A DNA stretch of 64,000 nt from Bradyrhizobium hereditatis (GTDB taxonomy: Bacteria; Pseudomonadota; Alphaproteobacteria; Rhizobiales; Xanthobacteraceae), in NCBI RefSeq assembly GCF_020329435.1, contig NZ_JAGKJK010000007.1, positions 354,771 through 418,770 of the forward strand, given 5' to 3'. The position numbers were made by a program, and so were the translations under genes. The notes below the pieces were generated by a model. It was not told where the DNA came from. It was given only the letters and a program-made list of their open reading frames with translations, and ran no database searches. Below, piece by piece: positions 26,909 to 37,408 of this stretch. Position 1 is the first letter of the stretch. Each line of letters starts with the position of its first letter.

Positions 26909-28119
26909 GAGCTCTCATCGTGGAGGATGATTCCCAGAAGGCCGAACAAGCAAAGCAGGGGCTGTCAGAAGCGGGATTTGACGAAATCGATCTTGCGGAA
27001 AATGCGATTGCCGCGAAGAAGCTACTTAGAGACAAATTCTATCATCTGGTCGTCCTAGATATTGCACTTCCAACTAGAGATGGAGAGGAACCAGATCGAC
27101 GGGGTGGCATTGCACTCTTCAATGAGGTTACAGCACGGGAACTATATAGGCAGCCGCGTCATTTTATCGGGTTCACGGGGTACGAAGACGTATTCAATGA
27201 GGCTCTTTCACAGTTAGGTGCCGAGTCCTGGTCGGTAATACTATATGATAGGACATCATCTGAATGGTTGCAGCAACTTCAGGCAAAGGCCAGCCACATC
27301 ATCGCTTCGCAAACAGCCGAAGAGCAAGGCGATGAGTTTTTGTGTGACATTGGTGTGGTCACTGCCTTGGGTGATCCTGAGCTGGATGCCGTTTTGGCTT
27401 TGAAATGGGATTGGAAGGGCGATTCTGACGAATCAGACGCAACTAGGTATCACTTGGGAGAAGCCTCGTTTAAGGGAAAGCGTCGGACCATCGTTGCGGC
27501 AAAAGCTCCGGGTATGGGCATGGCGCAAGCTGCTATCCTCTCAACTAAGCTGATCTTGCGGTATCGCCCGAGATGCATCGTAATGTGCGGCATCTGTGCC
27601 GGTGTAAAGTCTGCAGACGTCAGTATCGGGGACGTCCTCGTAGCTAACCCGAGTTGGGACTACGGGAGCGGTAAGAGATTGATTAAGGCTGGCGTTCGAA
27701 CATTTGAACCCGCCCCGCAGCCATACAGCCTGTCCACTCGTGTGCGGGGCCTAGTAGAACTGCTTCAAGACAGATCAGATCTTTTAAACGATCTTCGCAA
27801 CGAGTTTCCAGGACGGAAACCCGACAGTGTTGTTCGAGTGCGTATCGGTCCTGTTGCCTCTGGTGCCGCCGTTCTCGCCGACGAACGGGTCATCGAAACT
27901 CTTCGGTCTCAACAGAACCGCAAGCTTCTTGGAATAGATATGGAAAGTTATGGAGTCATGGCGGCCGGTTCTGAAGCGTCAGCGCCAAGACCAGAGGCAT
28001 TAATCATCAAGGGAGTCTCTGATTTTGCCGATTCCTCTAAGAACGACGATTTCAGACACTACGCCGCTCACAACAGCGCGGGGGCCTTGCGGCTTTTGAT
28101 TGAGCAGTTTGGTCTGTAG
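26899..28119 (+). CDS. dtcC: Receiver-nucleosidase effector DtcC
   Basis: A 406-residue fusion. Residues 1-140: receiver domain with VEDD (8-11) and acceptor D54 in LVVLDIALPT. Residues about 148-406: PNP/UDP phosphorylase-family nucleosidase with DIGVVTALGDPELDAVL, KAPGMGMAQAAILSTKLI, CIVMCGICAGVK, the IGDVLVANPSWDYGSGK segment, catalytic LLGIDMESYGV and GVSDFAD. In Detocs, phosphorylation of this protein turns on cleavage of ATP to adenine and ribose triphosphate, stopping phage growth. The visible residues are consistent with an active enzyme; substrate is inferred from the family. Confidence 0.88.
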   Translation: MPLRALIVEDDSQKAEQAKQGLSEAGFDEIDLAENAIAAKKLLRDKFYHLVVLDIALPTRDGEEPDRRGGIALFNEVTARELYRQPRHFIGFTGYEDVFNEALSQLGAESWSVILYDRTSSEWLQQLQAKASHIIASQTAEEQGDEFLCDIGVVTALGDPELDAVLALKWDWKGDSDESDATRYHLGEASFKGKRRTIVAAKAPGMGMAQAAILSTKLILRYRPRCIVMCGICAGVKSADVSIGDVLVANPSWDYGSGKRLIKAGVRTFEPAPQPYSLSTRVRGLVELLQDRSDLLNDLRNEFPGRKPDSVVRVRIGPVASGAAVLADERVIETLRSQQNRKLLGIDMESYGVMAAGSEASAPRPEALIIKGVSDFADSSKNDDFRHYAAHNSAGALRLLIEQFGL

Positions 28120-28267
28120 GGACCTCTCACTGGCATCGGAACGTATGTCTTTGGGTCGCCGCCCATCGGTGAGGCGTTTGGTGACAGCGCCGGAATGGGG
28201 CCTCAGTGACACTCTAGACAACCGAGAGTTTAAGGGTAGGCTCCTGCTCGCACAACGGAAAGCCGTC

Positions 28268-28768
28268 ATGTATTTTGCAAAAATTACCGGGGTGATCCCA
28301 AAAGGAATGGATCTGACTGAGCCGCCAGAAGAGATGCGCCTATTCAAGGATTTGACTGAAGCCAAGCAGTGGCTTCTTGGGGAAGCACTGACCGAGTTGC
28401 CGACCCCAGTACACATGATTGAGATTACCAAGGATGGAGAATCGGTCTGGCGGGAGTATCACTGGAGCCACGACGCTCTGAAGTCCAAGAATGAGCTTTG
28501 GTGGGATGCTCGCGATCCCGGTCGCCACCAGAGGGAAGCCCAAAGGGTAGAGCGTAAGCGCCAGGTCGAAGCCGGGCTTATTCCACACGACCAACTTTCA
28601 CTGAAAGAGCAGTTCGAGAAAGCCAACCCGCGCTGGCAGGGACCTTACTTCGCGTGGCTTCCGACGAGTACGATGGATGCCGGAACTATCTGGATGAGCG
28701 AATACTGGGTACTCTCGACACTAGGTTTGAAGTACAAAAATAAGTTCGTGTTCTACGACAATGACTAG
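28268..28768 (+). CDS. Hypothetical protein downstream of Detocs
   Basis: A 166-residue product, no family recognised. Start chosen at ATG 28268, with GGAAAG 6-11 bases upstream; the frame is open to 28100 but without a good site. Composition is like the Detocs genes. Features: charged helical middle (RHQREAQRVERKRQVEAG), many Trp residues (WREYHWSHD, ELWWDARD), C-terminal KYKNKFVFYDND. No membrane segment. Starts 149 bases after dtcC, before the IS3 relic, so it probably travelled with Detocs. Confidence 0.5.
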   Translation: MYFAKITGVIPKGMDLTEPPEEMRLFKDLTEAKQWLLGEALTELPTPVHMIEITKDGESVWREYHWSHDALKSKNELWWDARDPGRHQREAQRVERKRQVEAGLIPHDQLSLKEQFEKANPRWQGPYFAWLPTSTMDAGTIWMSEYWVLSTLGLKYKNKFVFYDND

Positions 28769-29034
28769 CTCGCTGCGCTTTTGCTGGTTTGATTATCGTT
28801 CGCCGTCGTGGATGAAGGAACCGCGACCCCGCGCCTCAGTGGCAATCTCTGATGCTTTATCGGTCAGCTGAGTTAGAGCTAAACCACCGAGCTGCGGGGG
28901 GTATGCGGGTTGAGGGCTATCAGAAGTCCCTATTGCCAAGCCGCATAAGGGATACGTCAAGAACACGCCGATGGAATCGATCCCGTTCTGACGCATACTG
29001 TGTCGGATACCGATCTGCACACGCGGATCGCACG
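28769..29034. other. Spacer, no gene seen
   Basis: No supported gene or RNA in these 266 bases. Confidence 0.4.
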
Positions 29035-29326
29035 TGACCTTGCCCCATGGGTGACCTTTCCCTCAAGTTTTATCCAGACCTGAGTTCGCCCCGGCTGTTG
29101 GATTTGCCCGGTTGGGCAGTGGTAGCGACGGGAGCTGGCGCGGAGCCTTCGGCATAGCGCAGCGCCAGATCCCGGCGCGGATGGCAAGTGAAGGCGAACT
29201 CGGATGGCGTCTTCCATCCGAGCCCCGATGATCTGCTCTTCCGAAAAGCGGCTGCGCTTCATGCTCTGGTCCTTGTTGTGGGCCAGAACGAACTTCAAAC
29301 TGGATTAAGCCCGTGGGGCAAGGTCA
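29035..29326 (-). mobile_element. Internally deleted IS3 element, 292 bp
   Basis: Bounded by the inverted terminal repeats TGACCTTGCCCCATGGG and, as complement on the right, TGACCTTGCCCCACGGG. On the minus strand the OrfA start MKRSRFSEEQIIGA is fused directly to the OrfB C-terminus (AALCRRLRASSR in an alternative frame; EFAFTCHPRRDLALRYAEG in the true one). Both ends are kept but all transposase core is gone: a MITE-like derivative of the IS whose fragment lies at 22.3-22.8 kb, in opposite orientation. No clear target duplication seen. Confidence 0.85.
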
Positions 29327-29332
29327 TACGCC

Positions 29333-29530
29333 GTCCTTCCCGTCAGAACGATCCAGGATGTAATAGCTGCTCAGGCGCGAAAAAAAGCGCAGGCGTTAGT
29401 CGGTCGGGCAAGCACCCACATGGCGCTCGAGGACCAAGCACTTTCCAATGCCAAGATCGCTGCGGAAGTGGAACGTATAGCAGCTGACCTCATGCGGGAG
29501 ATGCCGTCCAATTTTTGGAGCGACAAATGA
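29333..29530 (+). pseudogene. Mobile mystery protein A C-terminal remnant
   Basis: The frame ending at TGA 29528-29530 reads VIAAQARKKAQALVGRASTH then MALEDQALSNAKIAAEVERI and ends FWSDK. This is the conserved tail of mobile mystery protein A, a XRE-type partner of the Fic protein that follows. The helix-turn-helix half is missing, cut at the IS end. The stop overlaps the next ATG (ATGA). Confidence 0.65.
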
Positions 29531-30128
29531 CCGGGCTGACAGAATATCCGGAGGGCGCCACACCCCTAGACGCCAACGAGCTTGGGGGCTTGAAATTCAA
29601 GCACATCACCACTCGTGAAGAGCTGGACGAACTTGAACAAGCGAATATCGAGTCCGGTTGCAATGGCTTGGCCGCAATCGCGGCGAGGTTCTGACGGATG
29701 ACTTTGCAGTTAGCCTGCATAAGCGGATGTTTGGCGACGTCTGGGACTGGGCAGGTATGTTCCGAAAGACTGGCAAGAATATCGGCGTCGATCCTCTTCA
29801 CATCCCCGTTCAATTGCGGACGTTGATGGATGACGCGCAGTACTGGTCACAAAATAAGACATATCCTGAATTGGAGGCAGCGGCACGGTTTCATCATTGG
29901 CTGGTTCAAATCCACCCATTTCCAAACGGAAACGGACGGCATTCTCTGATCATGGCGGATACGATGCTTGAGCGGGTCTATGGTGCGAGGCCTATCGATT
30001 GGGCGGGTGGATACGACCTTCAAAAAATGAATGATCGGCGCACTACCTATATTGCAGCGCTGAAGGCTGCCGACGCAGCCAATCTCACCCCGCTAATGGC
30101 CTTCTGCAATCCTAACGGTGGCCGCTGA
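29527..30128 (+). pseudogene. Mobile mystery protein B (Fic domain), frameshifted
   Basis: Fic proteins transfer AMP or other nucleotidyl groups onto targets. From ATG 29527 the frame reads MTGLTEYPEGATPLDANELG up to ELEQANIESG, then a one-base shift near 29655; the rest continues from 29658 with LHKRMFGDVWDWAG and the active motif HPFPNGNGRH (HPFx2GNGR intact) and runs to 30128. With one shift and its partner truncated, the pair is likely dead, although the motif-bearing part is open for 156 codons. Confidence 0.75.
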
Positions 30129-30247
30129 CAACGACGTGAAAAAGCGATGGTAGGCCCACGAAGGGGGAGCGCATGAGCCGTACCGTCACAATTCCGACCG
30201 CCGGCATCGGCAAGGCCATCGCACCCTCACAATAGGCTTCGTCAAGC

Positions 30248-30637
30248 TTGTCCGACGGCGCGTTGAAGATCGTCGCAACCGGCCAGAAGGAGGTCCCGCA
30301 GCGCCGGCATAGCGAACCGGACGCACGAAGCAGGCTGACCGCGATCGCAAGGCGCGCTCTCCTAGAGGTTGCGGGACACGACCATACACGGAGGCCGAAT
30401 TTGTTCTGCCTTATCGAGCTACCCGAGCAGCCCTCAGGCTACGTCAATCTCTCGACCGCATCCGATTGGGAGGCCTGGATCCGCAAATGTCTCCCGGAGG
30501 GGCTCCATCAGGAAGTGCAGCGACGACTGATCTCCAATCTCAAACACGTTCTCGTCGGGTTGAAGATGAAGGCCGCACTGATCGTTTTCGCCGCCGACAG
30601 GATGAGCGGCAGCAAGCGGCTCTGGCTGGAGCCGTAA
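30248..30637 (+). CDS. Hypothetical protein, 129 aa
   Basis: A frame beginning with TTG at 30248; no family recognised. The middle looks protein-like (LFCLIELPEQPSGYVNLSTA, then LHQEVQRRLISNLKHVLVGL). An in-frame start later cannot be excluded. Lies between the Fic remnant and a convergent MFS gene. Confidence 0.35.
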   Translation: MSDGALKIVATGQKEVPQRRHSEPDARSRLTAIARRALLEVAGHDHTRRPNLFCLIELPEQPSGYVNLSTASDWEAWIRKCLPEGLHQEVQRRLISNLKHVLVGLKMKAALIVFAADRMSGSKRLWLEP

Positions 30638-30662
30638 CCCGTTGTCGCATTGTCCAAAGCTG

Positions 30663-31988
30663 TTACGGGCTCCGCGTATTCGCGGCCCGAATTTTGGATG
30701 GTGCCGTCTCGGGCATCATCAGCATGGCGCAGAGTCCGGCGGCGGTAGCGACAAGCATGTACCAAGCGGGCGCCAGCGCGTTCCCAGTAACGTGGGTCAG
30801 CCAAGCGACGACGAGTTGAGCTGTGCCTCCGAAGGTCGCTATCGCAACAGCGTAGATCGTCGCGAAGGCGCCGCCTCGGATGCACTTGGGCAAGCCTTCG
30901 GCCATACCAACATAGAAGGCGCTATACGGAATCATTCCGACGAGGGTGAGCGCGCCGAGACCTCCGAGAAGCGCCATGGGACTGCGGCTCTCTACGATCC
31001 ACAAGAACACCGGATAGGTCATCAGCAGCGCGGCGATCTGCGGCCATATCATGATGGGCCGGCGTCCGGCCCGATCTGCGAGCCAACCGCCCAGGAGTGC
31101 GGCAGCAATCCCTACTGCATTGCTGACGACCGTCGTCGCAAAGGCGAGAGGCGCGGCAACTTGCAGGGTGTTCAGTGCATAAGTCGTCATATATTCCGTG
31201 ACATAGGTGATAATCGTGCAGCTGGCCAAAATGATCAATCCCAAGCTCATCATGCGGCGGCTGGCACGCAATTTCCTTGCGGGATCAACGGCGAGGGCGG
31301 GCGCTTCAGGTCGGTGCAGCGTTTCGGGCAGGGCCCTGCGCAACCAAAGTCCGACCGGCAGCGTACAGGCACCGAGCAGAAACGCGATGCGCCATCCGTA
31401 CGCATCCAGCGACTCGCTTGACATGGTGAAGGAGAGTATTTCTCCGACCAGCGCTCCGGCCGTTGCAGCTATTTGTTGGCTAGCAGGCTGAAACGAGACG
31501 GCAAGGCCCCGGCGCCCGGCCGGGGCCGCTTCCATCAGATAGGCGGTCGTCGGACCGACTTCCCCTCCCAGGGCGAAGCCCTGCACCAAACGCGCGAGAA
31601 TAACCAATAACGGAGCGGCGATCCCTATCGTGTCGTACGAGGGCGTCACAGCCAACACGAGTATCGCGGCACTCATCATGACAAAACTGGCGGTCATTGC
31701 GGGCCGGCGTCCGACTCGATCCGAGTACGACCCGATCACAATGGCCCCGATGGGTCTGGTCACGAAACCTGCTCCGAAGGTCACGAGCGACAGCATGAGG
31801 CTGGCGAACTGATCCTTCGCCGGGAAAAACGCGTGACCGATCTGGATGGCGAAAAAGCTATAGGTCCCGAAATCGTAGAATTCGAGCATATTGCCGATCG
31901 TCGCGCCCAGCACGGCATGGCTGGTCAAGCCTTCATCTGCCGCAAGGAGGGTTGGCTTCGAGCTTCGCTGATTGAATTGTTTAGCCAT
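30663..31988 (-). CDS. MHS-family MFS transporter (citrate/dicarboxylate type)
   Basis: A 441-residue secondary transporter with about 12 hydrophobic segments. It has the metabolite:H+ symporter features: GNMLEFYDFGTYSFFA in helix 1, GAIVIGSYSDRVGRRPAM in loop 2-3, LVQGFALGGEVGPTTAYLMEAAP, and GGWLADRAGRRPIM in loop 8-9. Closest remembered type is citrate/tricarballylate-proton symport; the substrate is not shown by the sequence. Start chosen at ATG 31988 (MAKQFNQRSS); the longer frame adds 20 residues without a ribosome site. Stands alone. Confidence 0.88.
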   Translation of the reverse strand: MAKQFNQRSSKPTLLAADEGLTSHAVLGATIGNMLEFYDFGTYSFFAIQIGHAFFPAKDQFASLMLSLVTFGAGFVTRPIGAIVIGSYSDRVGRRPAMTASFVMMSAAILVLAVTPSYDTIGIAAPLLVILARLVQGFALGGEVGPTTAYLMEAAPAGRRGLAVSFQPASQQIAATAGALVGEILSFTMSSESLDAYGWRIAFLLGACTLPVGLWLRRALPETLHRPEAPALAVDPARKLRASRRMMSLGLIILASCTIITYVTEYMTTYALNTLQVAAPLAFATTVVSNAVGIAAALLGGWLADRAGRRPIMIWPQIAALLMTYPVFLWIVESRSPMALLGGLGALTLVGMIPYSAFYVGMAEGLPKCIRGGAFATIYAVAIATFGGTAQLVVAWLTHVTGNALAPAWYMLVATAAGLCAMLMMPETAPSKIRAANTRSP

Positions 31989-32498
31989 GCATGCTTGGAT
32001 CCGTCTCGAATGCGATCCTAGAACATTTCGGCCAACTATGTGGAGCACCTTGCGCTTCGCATGAGCAAGAAGTGGATTCGCGCGACGCGACGATCAGGGC
32101 CGTCCGCTGCTCGGACCTGCCGCGAAGCGAGCGCGCGACCGAGGACTTTCTCCGCAACGCCTGCGCCGACATCCCAGCGGCCGTCGAGGTCTTGCCAATA
32201 GTGGATGCCGATCCGCTACGCGCGCGCCCGCGGACATGGGAGCTCATACCGGTTACGCCTCGTCCTCGCCTGGCTGACGCTTCTGTTGCGTCTGATCCTG
32301 AACGCCTTCTTGCGGCTTCTCGCCGTCCCGGTCGCGCTCAAACGGGGTCTTAACGGACGACTCGCTACAGCATAAGATAGGGCGGCGTAGACCGGCTCCG
32401 ATGTTCGGGAGCTGCCCCCGTTCCGCTGGCCCTCCGTTCTGCACGCTATGTGAATTGAAGCGATGCAGCGGTCGCGGGCGTTCGCTTGGCAGTTTTGA
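31989..32498. other. Spacer, no gene supported
   Basis: Short open frames on both strands, none recognisable. Confidence 0.45.
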
Positions 32499-32783
32499 TC
32501 AGTGTGGCACAGGCCAGCCCCGCTTTAGCAGCAGTTTGTATCCGCAATTGCTCATCCACTTCGCCCGCGCGAGATGCGTTTCGTACGCCTGCCTGGCGCG
32601 GATCGGCTCGCGCTCGGGATCGATGTGAAGCACGATTTCGGTCACTTCGCGCCAATCGGCGCCTTCAGCATCGGCATCCAGCATGCGCAGATACGTGATC
32701 GCATGTTCTTGGTCATACGGCGTCAGGATGTCATCCGCCGGCGCCGTGTCGATCACATTAGGATTGAGCGGCATCTCACGCAT
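32499..32783 (-). CDS. DUF2285-like protein of integrative elements
   Basis: A 94-residue product: DTAPADDILTPYDQEHAITY, LRMLDADAEGADWREV, then PEREPIRARQAYETHLARAKWM and GYKLLL. This pattern is a DUF2285-type domain found next to regulators in rhizobial integrative and conjugative elements. Start at 32783 with GGAGGATC just upstream, better than the longer frame. Probably a relic of the transfer region of the island. Confidence 0.65.
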   Translation of the reverse strand: MREMPLNPNVIDTAPADDILTPYDQEHAITYLRMLDADAEGADWREVTEIVLHIDPEREPIRARQAYETHLARAKWMSNCGYKLLLKRGWPVPH

Positions 32784-33050
32784 TGATCCTCCCTCAGTGG
32801 ATTCACACGCTGCTTTTCGCACGCCATTTGGGCCGATTGATGCCTCGCAACCAATACGATAGCCGACAACAATGCCGCAACCTGTTCACGGCGAATCCAT
32901 GCTGGAGCTTCCAGCCAACGATCCGCTTGCGCGCCATCCGGCGTGCAGCGAAAGACGACTTGTCGACGGCTCCATGAACGCAAACCCGTGGCCAAACCAA
33001 GGATGATGCTGGATAAAGGGACCTCGCGAAGGGCAGTCCTGTGGGCGTTC
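32753..33050 (-). pseudogene. 5'-truncated ICE-type small gene
   Basis: The frame encodes VVFRCTPDGAQADRWLEAPA then WIRREQVAALLSAIVLVARH. It looks real and overlaps the DUF2285 gene start by 31 bases, as neighbours in such operons do. Its 5' end is lost where IS3 sequence begins near 33055. Function unknown. Confidence 0.4.
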
Positions 33051-33054
33051 TCAA

Positions 33055-33253
33055 GCTTCGTTCTACAATGAAGTCCGGCCACATAGCGTGATCGGCAACA
33101 AGCCGCCGATATCGCTGATCAACAGCTCACCGCGCTTCCGCCGAATGAGCCCTAACCCCGGAAAATTCCAGCGTTGGCTGGCCTAAAGTCGGGGAGCATT
33201 TCACCGTGGGCCAGAACGAACTTCAAACTGGATTAAGCCCGTGGGGCAAGGTC
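33055..33253 (+). mobile_element. Two abutting IS3-type fragments
   Basis: 33061-33186 encodes the last 41 residues of an IS3 OrfB (FYNEVRPHSVIGNKPPISLI to the stop). From 33205 follows a 49-base terminal piece (GGGCCAGAACGAACTTCAAA to GTGGGGCAAGGTC) that is also the end of the 29 kb element. So one IS type is nested against another. Confidence 0.75.
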
Positions 33254-33440
33254 GGGACGAGCAGTGAGCCGCCGACATCAGCTGAGTTTCATCAGAGAAC
33301 TCGCGGCCGGGCGGTAGAAATCTCCGCATGCCCCAACATCAACACGTTGGTGAAGCGGCCCACAAGGCAGCTCTTGCAAAGGGCGGGACGAACAGTTTTG
33401 CCCCGTAGCCGCCGAGCGAACCGACGCCGGGATGAGAAAT

Positions 33441-33632
33441 CTATTCGCGCGCGGCGAGTTCAACGATCACCGCCGGGTCGAGGACCCTGCCGGCAAGGTC
33501 CTTGGTCAGAACCTCGTTCCCAGATTCGGCGAGTTCATTGGCCTTGGCGAGAGCTTGCTTGGCGGAGGAGGCGACAACCACGATGGCACCGTTGCCGTTT
33601 TTTGAATGCACTTGATATCCTACGCCGCTCAT
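33441..33632 (-). CDS. Small conserved-looking protein, 63 aa
   Basis: MSGVGYQVHSKNGNGAIVVV, then ASSAKQALAKANELAESGNE and VLTKDLAGRVLDPAVIVELA. Alpha/beta soluble make-up with good coding character. Start taken at ATG 33632; the longer frame upstream looks non-coding. A similar protein family is common in Bradyrhizobium (memory only). Function unknown. Confidence 0.55.
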   Translation of the reverse strand: MSGVGYQVHSKNGNGAIVVVASSAKQALAKANELAESGNEVLTKDLAGRVLDPAVIVELAARE

Positions 33633-34028
33633 CGCCCCTCGCTGACGATGATTTCTAGCGCCGTTCCAGATTGGCGCATAGTGCAAACGAGCCACAGCTC
33701 CACACGTCCGGAACAAAACGGGGGGGCACGCGCTTGCCTGCAAAGGATCTCCTGGCCGGCCGTCGTGCGATCGAGCAGGCGCGTCGAAACCTGCGACTCA
33801 AAAAATACAGTCCCTCCAAAGAGGATAAGGAAGAGTGACGCCTCCTCAGTGACGGCTTCACGCTTAAATTTTCATTTCGATCGGATCGTTAACGCCGGCC
33901 TCGTGGATTTGCAGTGAATGGTGCTGTAGCTGCGCGGAACCGAAGGTCATTATTCTACGGCCCCCAGCCCGCGAGGTGCGGGAAACGATCTTAGTTAAAA
34001 CAGCAGCAAGGGAAGGAGGCGAGCAAAC
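33633..34028. other. Spacer before groEL terminator
   Basis: No gene recognised in this stretch. Confidence 0.45.
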
Positions 34029-34056
34029 AAAACCCCGGCATTGCTGCCGGGGTTTT
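34029..34056 (-). terminator. Terminator of groESL
   Basis: AAAACCCCGGCA and TGCCGGGGTTTT pair perfectly (12 bp) around TTGC. On the minus strand it ends in GGGGTTTTGTTT, a standard intrinsic terminator 32 bases after the groEL stop. Confidence 0.88.
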
Positions 34057-34087
34057 CGCATTTCGCGGTTCGCGTGAGGTGGCAGTA

Positions 34088-35737
<1,650 letters not shown>

Positions 35738-35827
35738 ATTGGGTTTCCCTAAGTGTTTACGTCTGTCTCAGCCCTTGGGTGGGCGCCCGGCAGGCGCTCC
35801 TCAGGGGTGAGCGGTGCGAGCGGTGGA

Positions 35828-36142
35828 TTAGGCGGCCTTCTTGTTGGAAGACACGTCGGTGAGAACGCCCATGATGTCGGACTCCTTCATGATCAGGAGC
35901 TCCTGGCCGTCGATCTTGACCTCGGTGCCCGACCACTTGCCGAACAGCACGCGGTCGCCGACCTTGAGGTCGATCGGGATCAGCTTGCCGCTCTCGTCGC
36001 GGCCGCCAGGGCCAACGGCGATCACTTCGCCCTGGGAGGGCTTTTCCTTGGCCGTATCGGGAATGATGATGCCGCCTGCGGTCTTCTCTTCTGCGTCGAT
36101 GCGCTTGACCACGACGCGGTCGTGAAGTGGACGGAAATTCAT
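35828..36142 (-). CDS. groES: 10-kDa co-chaperonin GroES
   Basis: Lid of the GroEL chamber. The 104-residue protein has FRPLHDRVVVKRIDAEEKTAGGI at the start, the mobile loop GGIIIPDTAKEK, and VLFGKWSGTEVKIDG. Start ATG 36142 with AGGAGGG upstream. First gene of the groESL operon. Confidence 0.98.
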   Translation of the reverse strand: MNFRPLHDRVVVKRIDAEEKTAGGIIIPDTAKEKPSQGEVIAVGPGGRDESGKLIPIDLKVGDRVLFGKWSGTEVKIDGQELLIMKESDIMGVLTDVSSNKKAA

Positions 36143-36186
36143 GCAGCCCTCCTAAGTAATTGCACGAGTTGACGGTTTCTGAATTG

Positions 36187-36213
36187 CTAGCAGTCGACCC
36201 CCGCGAGTGCCAG
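36187..36213 (-). promoter_or_regulatory. Degenerate CIRCE element before groES
   Basis: Minus strand: CTGGCACTC, nine bases, GACTGCTAG. This follows the HrcA operator TTAGCACTC-N9-GAGTGCTAA with two changes in each arm and exact spacing. It lies 45-70 bases before the groES start. No good sigma54 element is found there, so HrcA/sigma32-type control is more likely than NifA control. Confidence 0.55.
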
Positions 36214-36333
36214 CGCAGCTGAAATAGGACAGAGTTTTTCGGTAGCAAGGGTTGGCAGCAAAAAAATTGGCGCCCAGCCGCCCGATCTGAAGCAAATTCT
36301 GAAAGCCGCTACGCGGTTCTCGGTGGCGGCCGC

Positions 36334-36627
36334 CTACTCAGGAGGTTTCAAGTCGGTCGGACACGCCCAATCATCGACGTTGAACGCGGTCCTGCGCCGA
36401 CGCAGTTTGCGGTCAAGCTCCTCGCGCTTTGGCCCGCGTGGGGTATTCACGAGGCGAGCCTCGATGCGCGCCAGTTCGGCGGCAATCAATTTTTTGAAAG
36501 GCGGCGCTCTCGTCGTCACGTCGGTAGCGAGATTCTGTTGGCAGGTGATAGGTGAATGGGTCGGACGGGCCGCATCGAAGCCTCGAACAGCCGCCCGCAC
36601 AGTGGATGCCTGAAGGCAGCCGCTCAT
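36334..36627 (-). CDS. Hypothetical protein, possibly decayed
   Basis: A 97-residue frame. The second half (IAAELARIEARLVNTPRGPK, then REELDRKLRRRRTAFNVDDW) looks like a short helical rhizobial protein ending LKPPE; the first half does not look coding. Start uncertain. May be a remnant. Confidence 0.35.
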   Translation of the reverse strand: MSGCLQASTVRAAVRGFDAARPTHSPITCQQNLATDVTTRAPPFKKLIAAELARIEARLVNTPRGPKREELDRKLRRRRTAFNVDDWACPTDLKPPE

Positions 36628-37408
36628 GACGCTGGCGTCAAATATGAGACAACCACGTGTGGGCGGAGCGCGGACTGATTGAGGCCCGTCTCGACGGTAA
36701 ATGATGGTTTGTTAATCTCGTCAGCCTGAAGGCGCGAGCGCTTCGCGGGTTCAGGCTTGGATAGCAAATCAGACTCGATTGCGAGGGCATCCATCAGCCA
36801 AGTCAGGGAAGCCTGATCGACTAAAATCCCACCCTCTTTCTCACCAAGCTGTTGCTACCAACGATATCGTTGTTGGGTCCCGGACCGCGCGTCAAATCAT
36901 TATAAATGCTTGCCTTAGCTGCGGCGTCCAAGTTCCGAACGGATTGTTGAATAATAAGGACTTGATTTGTCTCCTCGTTATTGTGAGACATTTCGCGTTC
37001 TGCTCGAGCACAAGATCATCTTTCTTCCGCGACCAACGTCATCACGATGCCGCCGAGCAGGAGCGATTCGCTGCCCGTTAGGGAAAGCTGGTGCCGCTTC
37101 CGACGCTCGGTGTCACCAAGGGAATATCGATCCTAGAGCTTGATCCCGCTCGCGGAGCTGGCTGGGCCAATGTGGCAGACCGGCGGGACCTTCGCCGATG
37201 CCTATTCCCTAGGATTTTTGGTGCTGCTAACCGTTGTAATCCCCAATTTGGCGGCGATACCGTCTGGTCAAACACCGCGGCCGCTCATCTCGACCTGCCG
37301 CCGCCGCTGCAACGGCTTGCAGATCACAGCAATGTCTCGACGATGCCCGAACGGCCCGTGTCCGCGAGGTCGATAAGAAGCATTTTGACGAGGTCTTCAC
37401 CAGAACCA
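36628..37408. other. 780-bp spacer, no gene supported
   Basis: Contains the palindrome CAACGATATCGTTG near 36856-36869 and scattered short frames. No recognisable gene. Confidence 0.45.

Noticed and set aside
36710..36740. GTCAG motif as a possible tts box
   Set aside because: Only the first few bases fit; the GCCCC/TA part is missing and no type III gene follows.
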